Shown: in pieces, positions 1 through 8,328 of the stretch
Numbering within the stretch: position 1 is the first letter of the stretch
Layout of the letters: each line of letters starts with the position of its first letter
Assembly: GCA_002238485.1 (NCBI GenBank)
Contig: MPMG01000015.1
Location: forward strand, 1 to 64,000
DNA from: Chloroflexi bacterium bin20
GTDB taxonomy: Bacteria > Chloroflexota > Anaerolineae > Aggregatilineales > Phototrophicaceae
Length of the DNA stretch: 64,000 nucleotides
Direction: 5' to 3'
Notes under the pieces: generated by a model
Database searches by the model: none
What the model was told of the DNA's origin: nothing
Seen by the model: the letters and a program-made list of their open reading frames with translations, nothing else
Made by a program: the position numbers and the translations under genes

Positions 1-70
1 ATCCTGATCGGCTATGTTCTGATGAACAGGGTTAAGGCAGTTTAGCAATGCGGCGGACGATAGATGTTCC

Positions 71-88
71 TTTGCGCTTGGGCGCAAA
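71..88. repeat. Small perfect hairpin upstream of first secreted gene
   Basis: TTTGCGC and GCGCAAA form a perfect 7-bp stem around a TTGG loop. It sits in the leading 124 bases, where no gene is visible, about 40 bases before the poly-C tract. It has no T-run, so it is not a clear terminator. It could be the end of an upstream unit or part of the leader of the 358 gene. Confidence 0.35.
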
Positions 89-124
89 TTCGTTTAGGCG
101 CTTTGCGGGGCTAGAACAAGTAAG

Positions 125-155
125 CCCCCCCCCCCCCCGTAATATCTAGCAATAA
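125..155 (+). promoter_or_regulatory. Poly-C tract plus GTAATATC box, copy 1
   Basis: A run of 14 C (125-138) is followed immediately by GTAATATCTAGCAATAA. The same arrangement, C-run then (T)GTAATATC then G-Y-AA-n-AA, precedes two other small secreted-protein genes, read on the minus strand at 1941-1904 and 10510-10467. Here the tract is about 220 bases before the start at 358. Unlike the other two copies, the upstream promoter-bearing module is not recognisable. A variable-length homopolymer in a leader suggests slippage-driven expression switching, but this is inference. Confidence 0.55.
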
Positions 156-357
156 TAGCGCTTCACTTCATTTTCGCTGCACCCCTCTAATCAAATCCCG
201 TTCTCAAAGCTCACTGACCGGCATGCCGCCTGCTTCGCGCGCGGAGCCTTGGCGCTGGTCCCGGGTCGGCTGTGGGAGCGGCTTTGAAAATCGTCAATCG
301 GCATAGTTGAATCGAAGGAGATCGAACATGTACGGAAGGATTAGGAAGGGGATCATC

Positions 358-1083
358 ATGAAGGCTAGATTACTGCTCGTTGTTCTGTTGTTGCTGGCGC
401 TGCAGGTCGTCGCCTCGGCGCAAGTGTTTACCGATGAAAAGCTGGAGATCTATAACATGTTCTATTATCGCGCCGATGCTTACTCGGAGTGCGACCTGCT
501 CAGGGATCAGTGCGAATCCAGCGTATTCAAGGGTGATATCAGTGTTCTTGTAAACCTGAATTATTTCGACTTCAGGGGGCGGCGAGCGATCAACGTTCAT
601 GGGCAAGAAGCTGATTATGATCCCAACATGCATAATAGATCCCTGAGCGCAGTCAGACACTTGCAAAGCGGAACCGCCGACAACTCGCATCCTATGGCCT
701 GGCCGGAGCCGCCAACGCATCTTCGGTTAAGTTGGACTCAGATGGACTACTGGGATACTGGCAAACCCAAATGGCCTGGTAAAAACGCAAGTCCGCGCGG
801 CGCTCGAGGCACCATGATCATTCAGTCGCAGGAGAGCATCGCTTTTGGCGGTTTCTCCTTCACAATCCCTGTCAAGAAAAAGAAAGACCACCATCTGTAC
901 ATGCGCGTCCGGGCTTTTTACGCCGATGGCAGCAAGGGACCCTGGCTTTACGCGGCATTGTACGGGAAGGTGTCTGTCGACAGCCACAAGACAGATGACT
1001 GCTTAACCGCCTGGCTTACCAACGGCTCGGACTGTCTGGATCGGGTCTATCCCTGGCCTTCCTCGATGGCGTCAACCGAGTAG
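358..1083 (+). CDS. Small secreted protein with fibronectin-III-like domain
   Basis: Predicted 241-residue exported protein of unknown function. The start at 358 follows AGGAAGGGG at good spacing and gives a clean signal peptide (Lys-Arg, a long Leu/Val core, ASA-Q cleavage). An in-frame ATG at 328 with its own AAGGAG would add ten residues. The C-terminal half has a beta-sandwich pattern (LRLSW, then MRVRAFYADGSKGPW) typical of FN3-like domains, and four to five Cys suggest disulphides. The convergent gene at 1200-1772 shows the same pattern and is probably a distant paralogue. A poly-C leader precedes it and a strong terminator follows. Function is not inferable; extracellular binding or adhesion is a guess. 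Confidence 0.7.
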   Translation: MKARLLLVVLLLLALQVVASAQVFTDEKLEIYNMFYYRADAYSECDLLRDQCESSVFKGDISVLVNLNYFDFRGRRAINVHGQEADYDPNMHNRSLSAVRHLQSGTADNSHPMAWPEPPTHLRLSWTQMDYWDTGKPKWPGKNASPRGARGTMIIQSQESIAFGGFSFTIPVKKKKDHHLYMRVRAFYADGSKGPWLYAALYGKVSVDSHKTDDCLTAWLTNGSDCLDRVYPWPSSMASTE

Positions 1084-1133
1084 CCATCGAATGACGTCAG
1101 TCGTCTTGGCGCTGGTCGTTCCAACGCAACCGA

Positions 1134-1184
1134 AGCCCCCTGTTGTCCGCCGCCGCGCAGCTCGCCAGGGGGCTTTTGCTTTTC
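1134..1184 (+). terminator. Rho-independent terminator between convergent secreted genes
   Basis: AGCCCCCTG (1134-1142) pairs perfectly with CAGGGGGCT (1166-1174), followed by TTTTGCTTTT. The intervening 23 bases are GC-rich and can fold further. It lies 50 bases after the stop of the plus-strand gene and just before the stop of the minus-strand gene. Confidence 0.8.
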
Positions 1185-1199
1185 AGCGCGTCGGCGGTG

Positions 1200-1772
1200 T
1201 TAATTATCAACATTGCCGACTGCACCTATTGCATCGCCTGGACATGTTAGGTTTCGTTCCGGTAAATCCCAGCCTTCCCCCCACCCGCTGTCGCCTGAGC
1301 GGGTAGAGCCATATGTCCAAGGCCCGTTTTTCTTGCCGTTGTAAATCGGGCGAACACGGACTTCCAAAGTATCGCCGAAAGGCACGCAGATCTGATCCGT
1401 TATGAACAAACTCATGTGCCCCTGATCAGCATTGTAGAATATCATGTCGGGGACGGGCTGGTGCTCAATGTAAAGGTTGCCTCGGTTCAGGCGATTAGCC
1501 TTTTTGTGGCTTCGCCATTTGCCGTCTTGCAGCCTCCAGCTGATTCTGTAGCCGTCAGGTCTTTTTTTCGGGCTATTCTGCCCATCCATTGCGGTCAAAA
1601 GGACATAGAACCAAGACGAGCTGCACTGAGGTGTATGGCACTCTTCGCCCGCCACGTATATCCCGTGAATTTTCTTTGGGCTTTCGTTAGCAGGGGCGTC
1701 ATGCGCTGCGACGGGGTGGAGCACAGTAAGCAACAGCAACAGCAGAACCGCGATTACTATTCTTGTCTTCAT
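1200..1772 (-). CDS. Small secreted protein with fibronectin-III-like domain
   Basis: Predicted 190-residue exported protein. The start at 1772 is chosen because AAAGGA lies 6-7 bases upstream and the resulting N-terminus (MKTR followed by a Leu-rich core and AHD) is a typical signal peptide. The mature part contains GYRISWRLQDG and LEVRVRPIYNGKKNGPW, which match the WxxxxxG and VRVRAxYxDGxxGPW pattern of the convergent neighbour, so an FN3-like sandwich is likely. About five Cys suggest disulphides. It is transcribed from the promoter module at 2053-2080 through a leader of roughly 270 bases that includes a 16-base C tract. Role unknown. Confidence 0.7.
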   Translation of the reverse strand: MKTRIVIAVLLLLLLTVLHPVAAHDAPANESPKKIHGIYVAGEECHTPQCSSSWFYVLLTAMDGQNSPKKRPDGYRISWRLQDGKWRSHKKANRLNRGNLYIEHQPVPDMIFYNADQGHMSLFITDQICVPFGDTLEVRVRPIYNGKKNGPWTYGSTRSGDSGWGEGWDLPERNLTCPGDAIGAVGNVDN

Positions 1773-1903
1773 GATGAATCCTTTCCTTGTCTGATCGATG
1801 CCCAACAGTGAATTACATTACCCCTGCCCGCCGGCAGCAAAAGCAAGACCAGCGCGGCGATTAGCAGCTTGAACGCGAATGTGGATTGGAAGTGAAACGA
1901 AGC

Positions 1904-1941
1904 GGAATTGTTACGTGATATTACAGGGGGGGGGGGGGGGG
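1904..1941 (-). promoter_or_regulatory. Poly-C tract plus GTAATATC box, copy 2
   Basis: On the minus strand a run of 16 C (1941-1926) is followed by TGTAATATCACGTAACAA. It lies in the leader of the secreted-protein gene starting at 1772, about 153 bases before its ATG and about 105 bases after the predicted transcription start. The box matches the copies at 139-155 and 10488-10467. Confidence 0.6.
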
Positions 1942-2052
1942 CTTGCCAGCATTCATCTTTCGATACGCCATTCTTGCCTGGAAGATGCCATGTGGGCAAG
2001 CGCTTGTCTTGGAACGCATAGATAAAATACCTGTCTTATCGCATATTTTTCC

Positions 2053-2080
2053 ATTGTAATGCCATTTTCTGGCTTGTCAA
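2053..2080 (-). promoter_or_regulatory. Sigma70-type promoter of secreted gene
   Basis: On the minus strand TTGACA (2080-2075) and TACAAT (2058-2053) are separated by 16 bases. The second copy of the module has TTGACA and TATCAT at the same 16-base spacing, so both hexamers are conserved. Transcription would start near 2046 toward the gene at 1772. Confidence 0.7.
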
Positions 2081-2207
2081 GGAATTGCTGGATTAAGACC
2101 CTCCTCGGTCCCCCCCGACAGGTCAGGGGGAGGCAAGGAAACACGCGGATTTCTACGCATGTCGGGGGATGGGGAACGGCCCCGCATACACGAATATAGA
2201 CACTCCC
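2081..2207. repeat. Hairpin/TIR intergenic element, truncated copy
   Basis: The core CGGTCCCCCCCGACAGGTCA and following GGGGGAGGCAA form a GC-rich hairpin also seen at 7700-7735 and, inverted, at 35275-35312. Flanking sequence (GCTGGAT before the core, ACACGCGGATT after it) also matches those copies. The right end carries CACTCCC, the end of the terminal inverted repeat, but the left repeat is missing, where the element runs into the promoter module. Confidence 0.6.
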
Positions 2208-2280
2208 ATCGCCCCTGTCTTTTGCGCAGGCGCACGCTTTGTGGTCAAATGCAGACGACAGCCAGCACAGGATCCCCCGC

Positions 2281-3471
2281 ATGAGAATCGACCGCGTTCG
2301 CGCCATCCATGTCCGCGCGCAATGGGATTATCACGAGCCTGTTGCCGAAGCCCACCTCGCCAGCCCGGCCGCCATCTATCCCGAGCTGGCTGGCAAGGTC
2401 AACTGGCCCGTCGATCCAGCTGGCGGGCCGCCCTACGAAATCGACAGGCGCTTTCTGCTGATTGATACTGACCAGGGCATGACCGGCATCTGTGGCGCGC
2501 TCGGCGACGAAGATTGCGCCATCATCAAACGCAGCTTTGCCAACCTGCTGATCGGCGAAGACCCGCATGCTGTCGAACGCATCTGGGACAAGATGTACCG
2601 CCATGCCATTCACGGCCGCAAAGGCGCTGCCATGATGGCGCTGAGCAAGGTCGACCTGGCATTGTGGGATCTCAAAGGCAAGCTGCTGGGCGCGCCGGTC
2701 TATCAGCTGTTGGGCGGGCCGACTCGCAGCAAAATCAAGGCCTACGCCTCCATGCTGGGTTATTCGGTAGAGCCGAACAAGGTCATCGAGCGCACTCGAC
2801 ATGTTGCCGCGCAGGGCTTCAGCGCCTTCAAGTGGTTTTTGCCGGGCGTGCCACAGGATGGCGAAGCGGGCATTCGCCGCAATCTGGCCATCATCCGCGC
2901 CGCCCGCGAAGCTGCGGGGCCCGATGCCGATCTCATGTTTGATGCCTGGAGCAGCTGGAATGTGCCTTTCACCCAGCGCATGATCGAGCTGTCCGCTCCC
3001 TATCGCCCGACCTGGTTCGAAGAGCCGGTGCTGGCCGACCTCATCCCCCAATATGCCGAGCTGCGGCGTGGGGCGCGTGGCGTCTTCATCAGCGGCGGCG
3101 AGCATGAATATACGCGCTGGGGCATCAAGGCGCTGCTGGATGCGCAAGCCGTGCATATCTTGCAGCCAGATGTAACCTGGGCGGGCGGCCTCAGCGAAAT
3201 GACCAAGATCTGCGCGCTGGCATCGGCTTATGCCATCCCTGTCATCCCGCATCATGGCGGCTGGGCATCCACGCACTTGATCGCCTCGCAAGCTATCACC
3301 ACCTGTCCCATGCAAGAATGGCTCTTCCTGGCTGGCAGGCCCGACAATGTCTTTTACAAGCACAAGCTCGTGCCTGTCGATGGGCATATTCACCTGCCGA
3401 GCGCGCCTGGGCTCAGCATGGATATGGCGGACGGGCTGGATGTGCTGGAAGAAAGCGTGCTGGCTGGCTAG
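2281..3471 (+). CDS. Enolase-superfamily sugar-acid dehydratase, rhamnonate-dehydratase-like
   Basis: Predicted 396-residue enzyme that would abstract the alpha proton of a sugar acid and eliminate water, giving a 2-keto-3-deoxy acid. Metal ligands of the mandelate racemase group are visible: Asp221, Glu247 (WFEEP) and Glu274 (GGEHEYTRWG), with a basic Lys at 184 and His at 324/325 (VIPHHGG). The blocks GEHEYTRWG and LQPDVTWAGGLSE closely follow the L-rhamnonate dehydratase subgroup, but substrate cannot be fixed from sequence. The ATG at 2281 is preferred to an upstream in-frame GTG at 2239, although its ribosome site is weak. The recJ start lies 3 bases after its stop, so the two are probably cotranslated. 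Confidence 0.85.
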   Translation: MRIDRVRAIHVRAQWDYHEPVAEAHLASPAAIYPELAGKVNWPVDPAGGPPYEIDRRFLLIDTDQGMTGICGALGDEDCAIIKRSFANLLIGEDPHAVERIWDKMYRHAIHGRKGAAMMALSKVDLALWDLKGKLLGAPVYQLLGGPTRSKIKAYASMLGYSVEPNKVIERTRHVAAQGFSAFKWFLPGVPQDGEAGIRRNLAIIRAAREAAGPDADLMFDAWSSWNVPFTQRMIELSAPYRPTWFEEPVLADLIPQYAELRRGARGVFISGGEHEYTRWGIKALLDAQAVHILQPDVTWAGGLSEMTKICALASAYAIPVIPHHGGWASTHLIASQAITTCPMQEWLFLAGRPDNVFYKHKLVPVDGHIHLPSAPGLSMDMADGLDVLEESVLAG

Positions 3472-3474
3472 GCG

Positions 3475-5787
3475 GTGACATCCTTGCCCCGCGCCTGGCA
3501 ACTTCCGCCACAAACCGAGCCGCCCCACGCGCTCCTCTCGACCATCGGCGGGCGCCCAATCGTGTCGGGGCGGCTGGCGCGCATGGGCATCAGCGATCCT
3601 GCCGCCGCTCGTCAATTCCTCGATCCCGCGCAGTACAATCCAGCGCCAGCCAGCGGTCTGCCCGATATCGAGCCAGCTGTGTCCCGCCTGCGAAAAGCCA
3701 TCCGCCAGCGAGAGCGCATCCTGGTCTGGGGCGACTTTGATGTCGATGGCCAGACAGCTGCCGCCTTGCTCTATGCTTCTCTCAGCCAGCTGGGCGCGCG
3801 CGTCGACGTGCATCTGCCCAACCGATTCCGCGAAGGGCATGGCATTCATCTGGCGACTCTGGGGCGCCACTTGAAAAACGGCTTTGACCTGCTGTTGACC
3901 TGCGATACTGGCGTTGACGCGCACCAGGCGGTCAAGCTGGCTGCCCAGCAGGGCGTCGATACCATCATCACCGACCACCATGCGTTGCCAGAGCGGCTGC
4001 CCGCTGCGCTGGCTGTCGTCAATCCGCGCCGCCTGACCGAAGGACACCCCCTGCGCGATTTGCCCGGCGTCGGCGTAGCCTACAAGCTCATCCAGGCGCT
4101 GGAACCAGAAATCGCCGCTGCACATGTCGATCTGGTCGCGCTGGGCATGGTCGCCGATGTCATGCCGTTGCTGGGAGAAAACCGCTATCTGCTGCAACTC
4201 GGGCTGGCACAGCTGCGGTCTCATCCGCGCACTGGGCTTCGCGCCATCCTGCAGCGCGCTCACATTGATGCCGCCACGCTCAACGAAGGACATATCGGTT
4301 TTGCCATCGCGCCACGCCTGAATGCCCTTGGCCGAGTCACAGACGCCAACCCGGCCATTGAGCTGCTGACCACCGCCGACATGGACCGCGCTATGAGCCT
4401 GGCCGGCAGCCTGGAAGAAGCCAACGCCCGCCGGCGATTCTTGTCCAACCAGGTCTATGCCGCCGCCATCAAGCAGATCGAAGCCGAACCGCATCTGTTG
4501 GACTATGCCGCGCTCGTCTTGCATCATCACGAATGGCACAGCGGTGTCATCGGCATCGTGGCCAGCCGCCTGGTGGAAGAATTCGCTTTGCCCACTGTGC
4601 TGCTGTCTGCGCCCGCGGACGAACTGGCGCGAGGCTCGGCGCGGTCGATAGCCGGGCTGGATATCATGGCGGCGCTGCGGCAGACGCAAAACCTGCTGCA
4701 CACATTCGGCGGGCACAGCATGGCCGCGGGGATGAGCCTGCGCGCGCAAGCCATCAGCGACTTTCGGCGGGCGCTTTCACGAGCGGTGCGCGGACTGGGC
4801 GGCGCGCCAAAAGCCCCACCTCTGCCCATCGACGCCTGCCTGGGCCTGCCCGAAATCACAGCCGAGCTGACGGAGGAAATTGAAGGCCTGGCGCCATTTG
4901 GGCAAGGCAATCCACCCATGACCCTGCTGACGCGCGGCTTGACATTGGTCAGCCAAAGTGGCTTGGGGCGGCGCGGAGATCATCTGCAACTGACCGTCGC
5001 CGACCAAGCCGACAACCGACAACGCGTCATCTGGTGGCGCGGCGCGGGCAAGACGCTGCCCAGCGGAGCCTTCGACTTGGCATATACCCTGCGCAGTAGC
5101 CACTATCGAGGGCAGCGCGAAAACCTGGTCGAATGGCTGGACTGGCGCGAAAGTCCGAGAACGATCCCCGAATTGCGATCGGCCGCTCCCAAGCTGCTAT
5201 ACATAGACTATAGATACAGTGCAAATGCCCGAGCCGATCTTGCGCGTGCTCGCGAGCAATATCCCGCCGCGCAAGTCTGGGCAGAAGGCGCGCAAATGCC
5301 AGATTGTGTTACGCGCTTGCAGCTTGTGCCCGGCGAGACCTTGATCGTCTGGACAATCCCGGCTTCGCGCGCGATCTGGCAGGCGGCTCTGGACACGGTC
5401 AATCCATCGCGGCTGGTTGTATTTGCGGCTCGCCCAGCTTGGGCGCGTCCCAATGCCTTTCTGGCGCGCCTGTATGGCATGGCGAAATATGTGGTCGCCC
5501 AGCGAGATGGCGCTGCGGATATGCAAGAGCTGGCGGTGGCGCTGGGAGATCGGGCGCTGGCGGTGCAAGCCGGTTTGCATTTGCTGCGCGCCCAGGGCAG
5601 GCTGGAGCATGACGGGGCTGCCGATGGCCTGCTGCGGCTGCGGATGATGCAGACCGGGCCGGATGAAAAGCTCTGCGACAAATGGCGGGCGCGCCTGAAC
5701 CTGATCTTGCGAGAGACGCGCGCCTACCGCGATTATTGGCGTCTGCATGCGCTGGATGATTTTGTGGCGGTCAAGCCAAATCGTTAA
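3475..5787 (+). CDS. recJ: Single-stranded-DNA-specific exonuclease RecJ
   Basis: 5'-3' exonuclease acting on single strands in recombination and mismatch or base-excision repair. The DHH-family motifs are intact: VWGDFDVDG with Asp87/89/91, CDTG near 145-148, TDHH at 168-171, and the DHHA1 signature GGHSMAAGMSL. It has 770 residues, against roughly 560-580 for E. coli RecJ. The extra 200 or so residues are C-terminal, after the OB-like part, and I do not recognise a domain there. The start is a GTG three bases after the preceding stop. The coupling with a sugar-acid dehydratase is odd functionally. Confidence 0.9.
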   Translation: MTSLPRAWQLPPQTEPPHALLSTIGGRPIVSGRLARMGISDPAAARQFLDPAQYNPAPASGLPDIEPAVSRLRKAIRQRERILVWGDFDVDGQTAAALLYASLSQLGARVDVHLPNRFREGHGIHLATLGRHLKNGFDLLLTCDTGVDAHQAVKLAAQQGVDTIITDHHALPERLPAALAVVNPRRLTEGHPLRDLPGVGVAYKLIQALEPEIAAAHVDLVALGMVADVMPLLGENRYLLQLGLAQLRSHPRTGLRAILQRAHIDAATLNEGHIGFAIAPRLNALGRVTDANPAIELLTTADMDRAMSLAGSLEEANARRRFLSNQVYAAAIKQIEAEPHLLDYAALVLHHHEWHSGVIGIVASRLVEEFALPTVLLSAPADELARGSARSIAGLDIMAALRQTQNLLHTFGGHSMAAGMSLRAQAISDFRRALSRAVRGLGGAPKAPPLPIDACLGLPEITAELTEEIEGLAPFGQGNPPMTLLTRGLTLVSQSGLGRRGDHLQLTVADQADNRQRVIWWRGAGKTLPSGAFDLAYTLRSSHYRGQRENLVEWLDWRESPRTIPELRSAAPKLLYIDYRYSANARADLARAREQYPAAQVWAEGAQMPDCVTRLQLVPGETLIVWTIPASRAIWQAALDTVNPSRLVVFAARPAWARPNAFLARLYGMAKYVVAQRDGAADMQELAVALGDRALAVQAGLHLLRAQGRLEHDGAADGLLRLRMMQTGPDEKLCDKWRARLNLILRETRAYRDYWRLHALDDFVAVKPNR

Positions 5788-5846
5788 TCACCCGCTGCCA
5801 CGCCATGTTACAATCCGCCGCAAACAAGCCTGGGGAGGCGCCTGAT

Positions 5847-6608
5847 ATGTCTTTTGCGCAATCCGTATCCTGGTGGTGTTATGAGCGGCGCGGCATAGAC
5901 GAAAACGACTTGCTGCGCGAAATCAAAGCGGTCGGATACAGCGCCGTCGAGTTGGCGCCAGTCCACAAATTTTCACTAGTGCGCGATCATGGCTTGCGCA
6001 TCGCCGCCCATCAGTTGCATGTGCCGCTGGAGCAGGGCATCAGCCACAGAAAATACTGGGACGACATCCAGCGCCAGGCGGACGAGTCGCTGAAGATGGC
6101 GCAGGAATGGGATATCCCCTACCTCATCTGTTTCAGCGGCAATCGCGAGGGGCTGGACGACCAGCAAGGGGCGGAAAATGCCATCCGTCATCTCTCGCAG
6201 TTGGCGAAGTCGGCCGAAAGCGCCGGCATCACCCTCATCCTGGAGCTGCTCAACAGCAAGGTCGATCATCCCGACTACCAGTGCGACAAGACAGCCTGGG
6301 GCTTGCAGGTGGTATCGGCAGTCAATTCGCCGCGCGCGCGCCTGCTATATGACATTTATCACATGCAGGTGATGGAAGGCGACATCATCCAGACCATACG
6401 CGACAATCACCAGTGGATCGACTATTACCACACAGCCGGTGTGCCCGGACGCAACGAGATTGATGATTCGCAGGAGCTCTATTATCCCGCCATCTGCCGC
6501 GCCATTGCAGAGACGGGCTTTACGGGCTATCTCGGGCAAGAATTTGTGCCGACCGGCGACTGGCGTTCCGCGCTGCGCGAGGCATACCAAATCTGCGCTG
6601 TGAAATGA
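5847..6608 (+). CDS. Hydroxypyruvate isomerase-like TIM-barrel protein
   Basis: Predicted 253-residue cytosolic TIM-barrel sugar isomerase of the AP-endonuclease-2 superfamily. The blocks YDIYHMQVMEGDI, AGVPGRNEID and TGFTGYLGQEFVP are those of Hyi/YgbM-type hydroxypyruvate isomerases, with metal ligands expected from Glu, Asp, His and Glu along the barrel. The ATG at 5847 is chosen for the GGGGAGG 8 bases upstream. It follows recJ by 59 bases and may be cotranscribed with the dehydratase, giving a small carbohydrate-acid operon interrupted by recJ. A hairpin follows immediately. Confidence 0.8.
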   Translation: MSFAQSVSWWCYERRGIDENDLLREIKAVGYSAVELAPVHKFSLVRDHGLRIAAHQLHVPLEQGISHRKYWDDIQRQADESLKMAQEWDIPYLICFSGNREGLDDQQGAENAIRHLSQLAKSAESAGITLILELLNSKVDHPDYQCDKTAWGLQVVSAVNSPRARLLYDIYHMQVMEGDIIQTIRDNHQWIDYYHTAGVPGRNEIDDSQELYYPAICRAIAETGFTGYLGQEFVPTGDWRSALREAYQICAVK

Positions 6609-6610
6609 AA

Positions 6611-6633
6611 CCCCTGCAGGCCGTCTGCAGGGG
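6611..6633. terminator. Perfect hairpin between convergent genes
   Basis: CCCCTGCAG and CTGCAGGGG form a perfect 9-bp stem around GCCGT, three bases after the stop of the isomerase gene and 28 bases before the stop of the convergent transporter gene. There is no T-run, so termination efficiency is uncertain. Confidence 0.6.
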
Positions 6634-6660
6634 CTAGGTGTATGGTCTCAGCGGCTCAAA

Positions 6661-7584
6661 TCAATACGAGCCACGATGCGGGAAGCGCCGCCAGATGCCA
6701 GCCGGCTTCTTCACTTCTTGCAGCAGCGCGATGCCAGCCACGATCACCGCCATGCCTGCCAACATGGTATCGGTAATCTCCTCGTTGAGCGCCACGACGC
6801 CGCCCAAGCCCGCCACGATCGGGATGATATACGAAGCCATGACAGCCGCCGTCGCGCCGAATCGCTTGATATTGTAGAAAGACAGCATGAAACCTAAAAA
6901 TGTGCCCACCAGCGCCGCATAGCCCAGCGCCATCACGCCCGCGCCATCTACTGCGCTCACATCAAAGCCCACCGTCAGCAGCGACAGCGGCAGCGCCACC
7001 AGCCCAGTCGTGAACATGCGGATGCTGCCCACATCCCAGGCGTTGTATCCGCGCAGGTTTTTGCGCGCATAAATCACCATCACCGACGTGAAAACCATGC
7101 CCACGCCCACCAGCAGGTAACCGACCGGCAGTGTCTGCTCGACATCGGGCAAGCCGTCTTCGCCACTCAATGCCAACAGCAGCGCCCCGCCCAGCGCCAA
7201 GCCGACGCCCAATGCCTTGCGTCGCGTCAGCAGCTCGTCGGGCAAGACGAAATGCGCCAGGCAGATCGTCAGCGCCGGGCCAGTCGCCAGCAGCAGCGAT
7301 GACACGCCGCTGGATTGATATTGCAGGGACGAAATGACGCAATACATGGGCACAGCCGTGCCAAATACCCCCAGCAAGCCCGCCCGCCACCACAATGTTC
7401 GGTCGCGCGGCAGTCGCTTGCCCGCCAGAAAATACACGACAAGGCACAGCGCGCTGGCAAAGAGCATGCGCAAAGCGATATAGGTTGACGGGTCGAATTG
7501 TCCGACGCTGAAGCGCGAGGCGACCATCGACGAGCCAAAAAAGAAGCCCAGCAGCGCCACAAAGGGCAACGCGGCGATTTTCAA
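6661..7584 (-). CDS. EamA/DMT-family membrane transporter
   Basis: Predicted 307-residue inner-membrane protein with about ten hydrophobic segments, arranged as two EamA repeats (roughly residues 5-140 and 150-290). The first repeat begins LLGFFFGSSMVASRF and the second carries the usual GYAALVGTFLGFML and SYIIPIVAGLGGVV blocks. Members export amino acids, metabolites or drugs; the substrate here is unknown. It stands alone on the minus strand, with a 270-base gap upstream that holds an inverted-repeat element. The start at 7584 is supported by AAGGAATCC upstream. Confidence 0.85.
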   Translation of the reverse strand: MKIAALPFVALLGFFFGSSMVASRFSVGQFDPSTYIALRMLFASALCLVVYFLAGKRLPRDRTLWWRAGLLGVFGTAVPMYCVISSLQYQSSGVSSLLLATGPALTICLAHFVLPDELLTRRKALGVGLALGGALLLALSGEDGLPDVEQTLPVGYLLVGVGMVFTSVMVIYARKNLRGYNAWDVGSIRMFTTGLVALPLSLLTVGFDVSAVDGAGVMALGYAALVGTFLGFMLSFYNIKRFGATAAVMASYIIPIVAGLGGVVALNEEITDTMLAGMAVIVAGIALLQEVKKPAGIWRRFPHRGSY

Positions 7585-7668
7585 AAGGATTCCTTTGACT
7601 GCGCTATTGTGTGTAAGTCGGGCATCTTATCACAGAGATACAGAAAATCCGTATAGAGGCGATTGCCA

Positions 7669-7814
7669 GGAGTGGTGAATTTGCTGGATACAGGCACCCC
7701 CCTCGGTCCCCCCGACAGGTCAGGGGGAGGCAAAGCACACGCGGATTCTGTCCACAGGCTGGAGAGAGATTTAGGGTGGGGAAATGAGGGACATATCAAC
7801 ACCTTCACCACTCC
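7669..7814. repeat. MITE-like element with terminal inverted repeats
   Basis: The element begins GGAGTGGTGAA and ends with its perfect inverse TTCACCACTCC, 146 bp apart. Inside are the hairpin core TCCCCCCGACAGGTCA with GGGGGAGGCAA and the ACGCGGATTCTGTC segment shared with 35208-35341. There is no open frame. It fills most of the gap between the transporter at 6661-7584 and the VOC gene, so its insertion may affect either gene's expression. Confidence 0.7.
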
Positions 7815-7854
7815 CCGATTGCCCTGATGTGCGCTGGCTCTGTGGCGAAACCGA

Positions 7855-8277
7855 TCAGCCATTAACCTGGAAGAGCTCGACCACTTCGCCGCCAGGACCC
7901 TCAAAAAAGGCGATGGTCACTGGCAAATGCCCCAACTGTACATCTTTCAACTCAACTGTCACAGTCATGCCAGCCGCCCGCACCCGTTCCAACGTTGCCG
8001 CGATATCGGTGCAGGCCAGCGCGAAGTGAAAGACGATATTGCCCTTCGCGTCTCGAACAGGCTCTTGCCCGGGCAGCGGCTCAAACAGCTCAAGGTGGCT
8101 GCCATCGCCGATATCCAGCATGCAGATGCGCCGTCCGCCGCCGTCCCATTCGACCGTCTGGCTCATGCCAAGCACATCGCAATAAAAGGCTTTTGAGGCC
8201 GCATAGTCGCGCGTCTGGATGGCGATGTGGTGGCTGCCCAAACCGGGCGCAAGCTGATTCTTCGTTCCCACTGGCAT
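7855..8277 (-). CDS. VOC (glyoxalase/dioxygenase) family protein
   Basis: Predicted 140-residue vicinal-oxygen-chelate fold protein, two beta-alpha-beta-beta-beta units. Likely metal ligands are His (SHHIAIQ), Glu (HLELFE), His (VFHFALA) and Glu (GEVVELFQ), the usual HEHE pattern of glyoxalase-I-like enzymes. The start at 8277 is chosen because AGGGAG lies 8-9 bases upstream; a longer frame from 8313 lacks a good site. It is transcribed with or just after the solute-binding gene at 8329-9351, 51 bases apart. Substrate unknown. Confidence 0.8.
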   Translation of the reverse strand: MPVGTKNQLAPGLGSHHIAIQTRDYAASKAFYCDVLGMSQTVEWDGGGRRICMLDIGDGSHLELFEPLPGQEPVRDAKGNIVFHFALACTDIAATLERVRAAGMTVTVELKDVQLGHLPVTIAFFEGPGGEVVELFQVNG

Positions 8278-8328
8278 CTGTTTTCTCCCTGTTGATCTTG
8301 GCGAAACTTGCACAAAGCGCTTTCGTGT

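Larger units (their letters stand above)
1904..2096 (-). repeat. Duplicated promoter-leader module, copy 1
   Basis: About 190 bases are repeated with roughly 85-90 percent identity by eye at 10467-10666, both in the same orientation and both upstream of a minus-strand secreted-protein gene. The module holds a sigma70-like promoter, a conserved leader of about 100 bases and the poly-C tract. The substitutions between copies change most of the residues of any reading frame, so it is not coding. CTTGCC and GGCAAG segments and a GATAA/TTATC pair are conserved, so the leader may be structured. Confidence 0.75.

Noticed and set aside
125..138. Poly-C and poly-G tracts as CRISPR or satellite arrays
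   Set aside because: They are single homopolymers without repeat-spacer periodicity. No CRISPR array or cas gene is present in the window.
1769..1999. Minus-strand open frame MPTWHL... repeated at 10363-10572
   Set aside because: The two copies arise from the duplicated leader module, pass through the poly-C tract as Pro-runs and then diverge completely. Base changes do not favour synonymous sites, so this is leader DNA, not a gene.
2245..4749. Continuous minus-strand open frame of over 800 codons
   Set aside because: It is antisense to the dehydratase and recJ genes, both of which show catalytic motifs. Its Gln/Arg/Ala-rich text is the usual shadow of GC-rich coding DNA.
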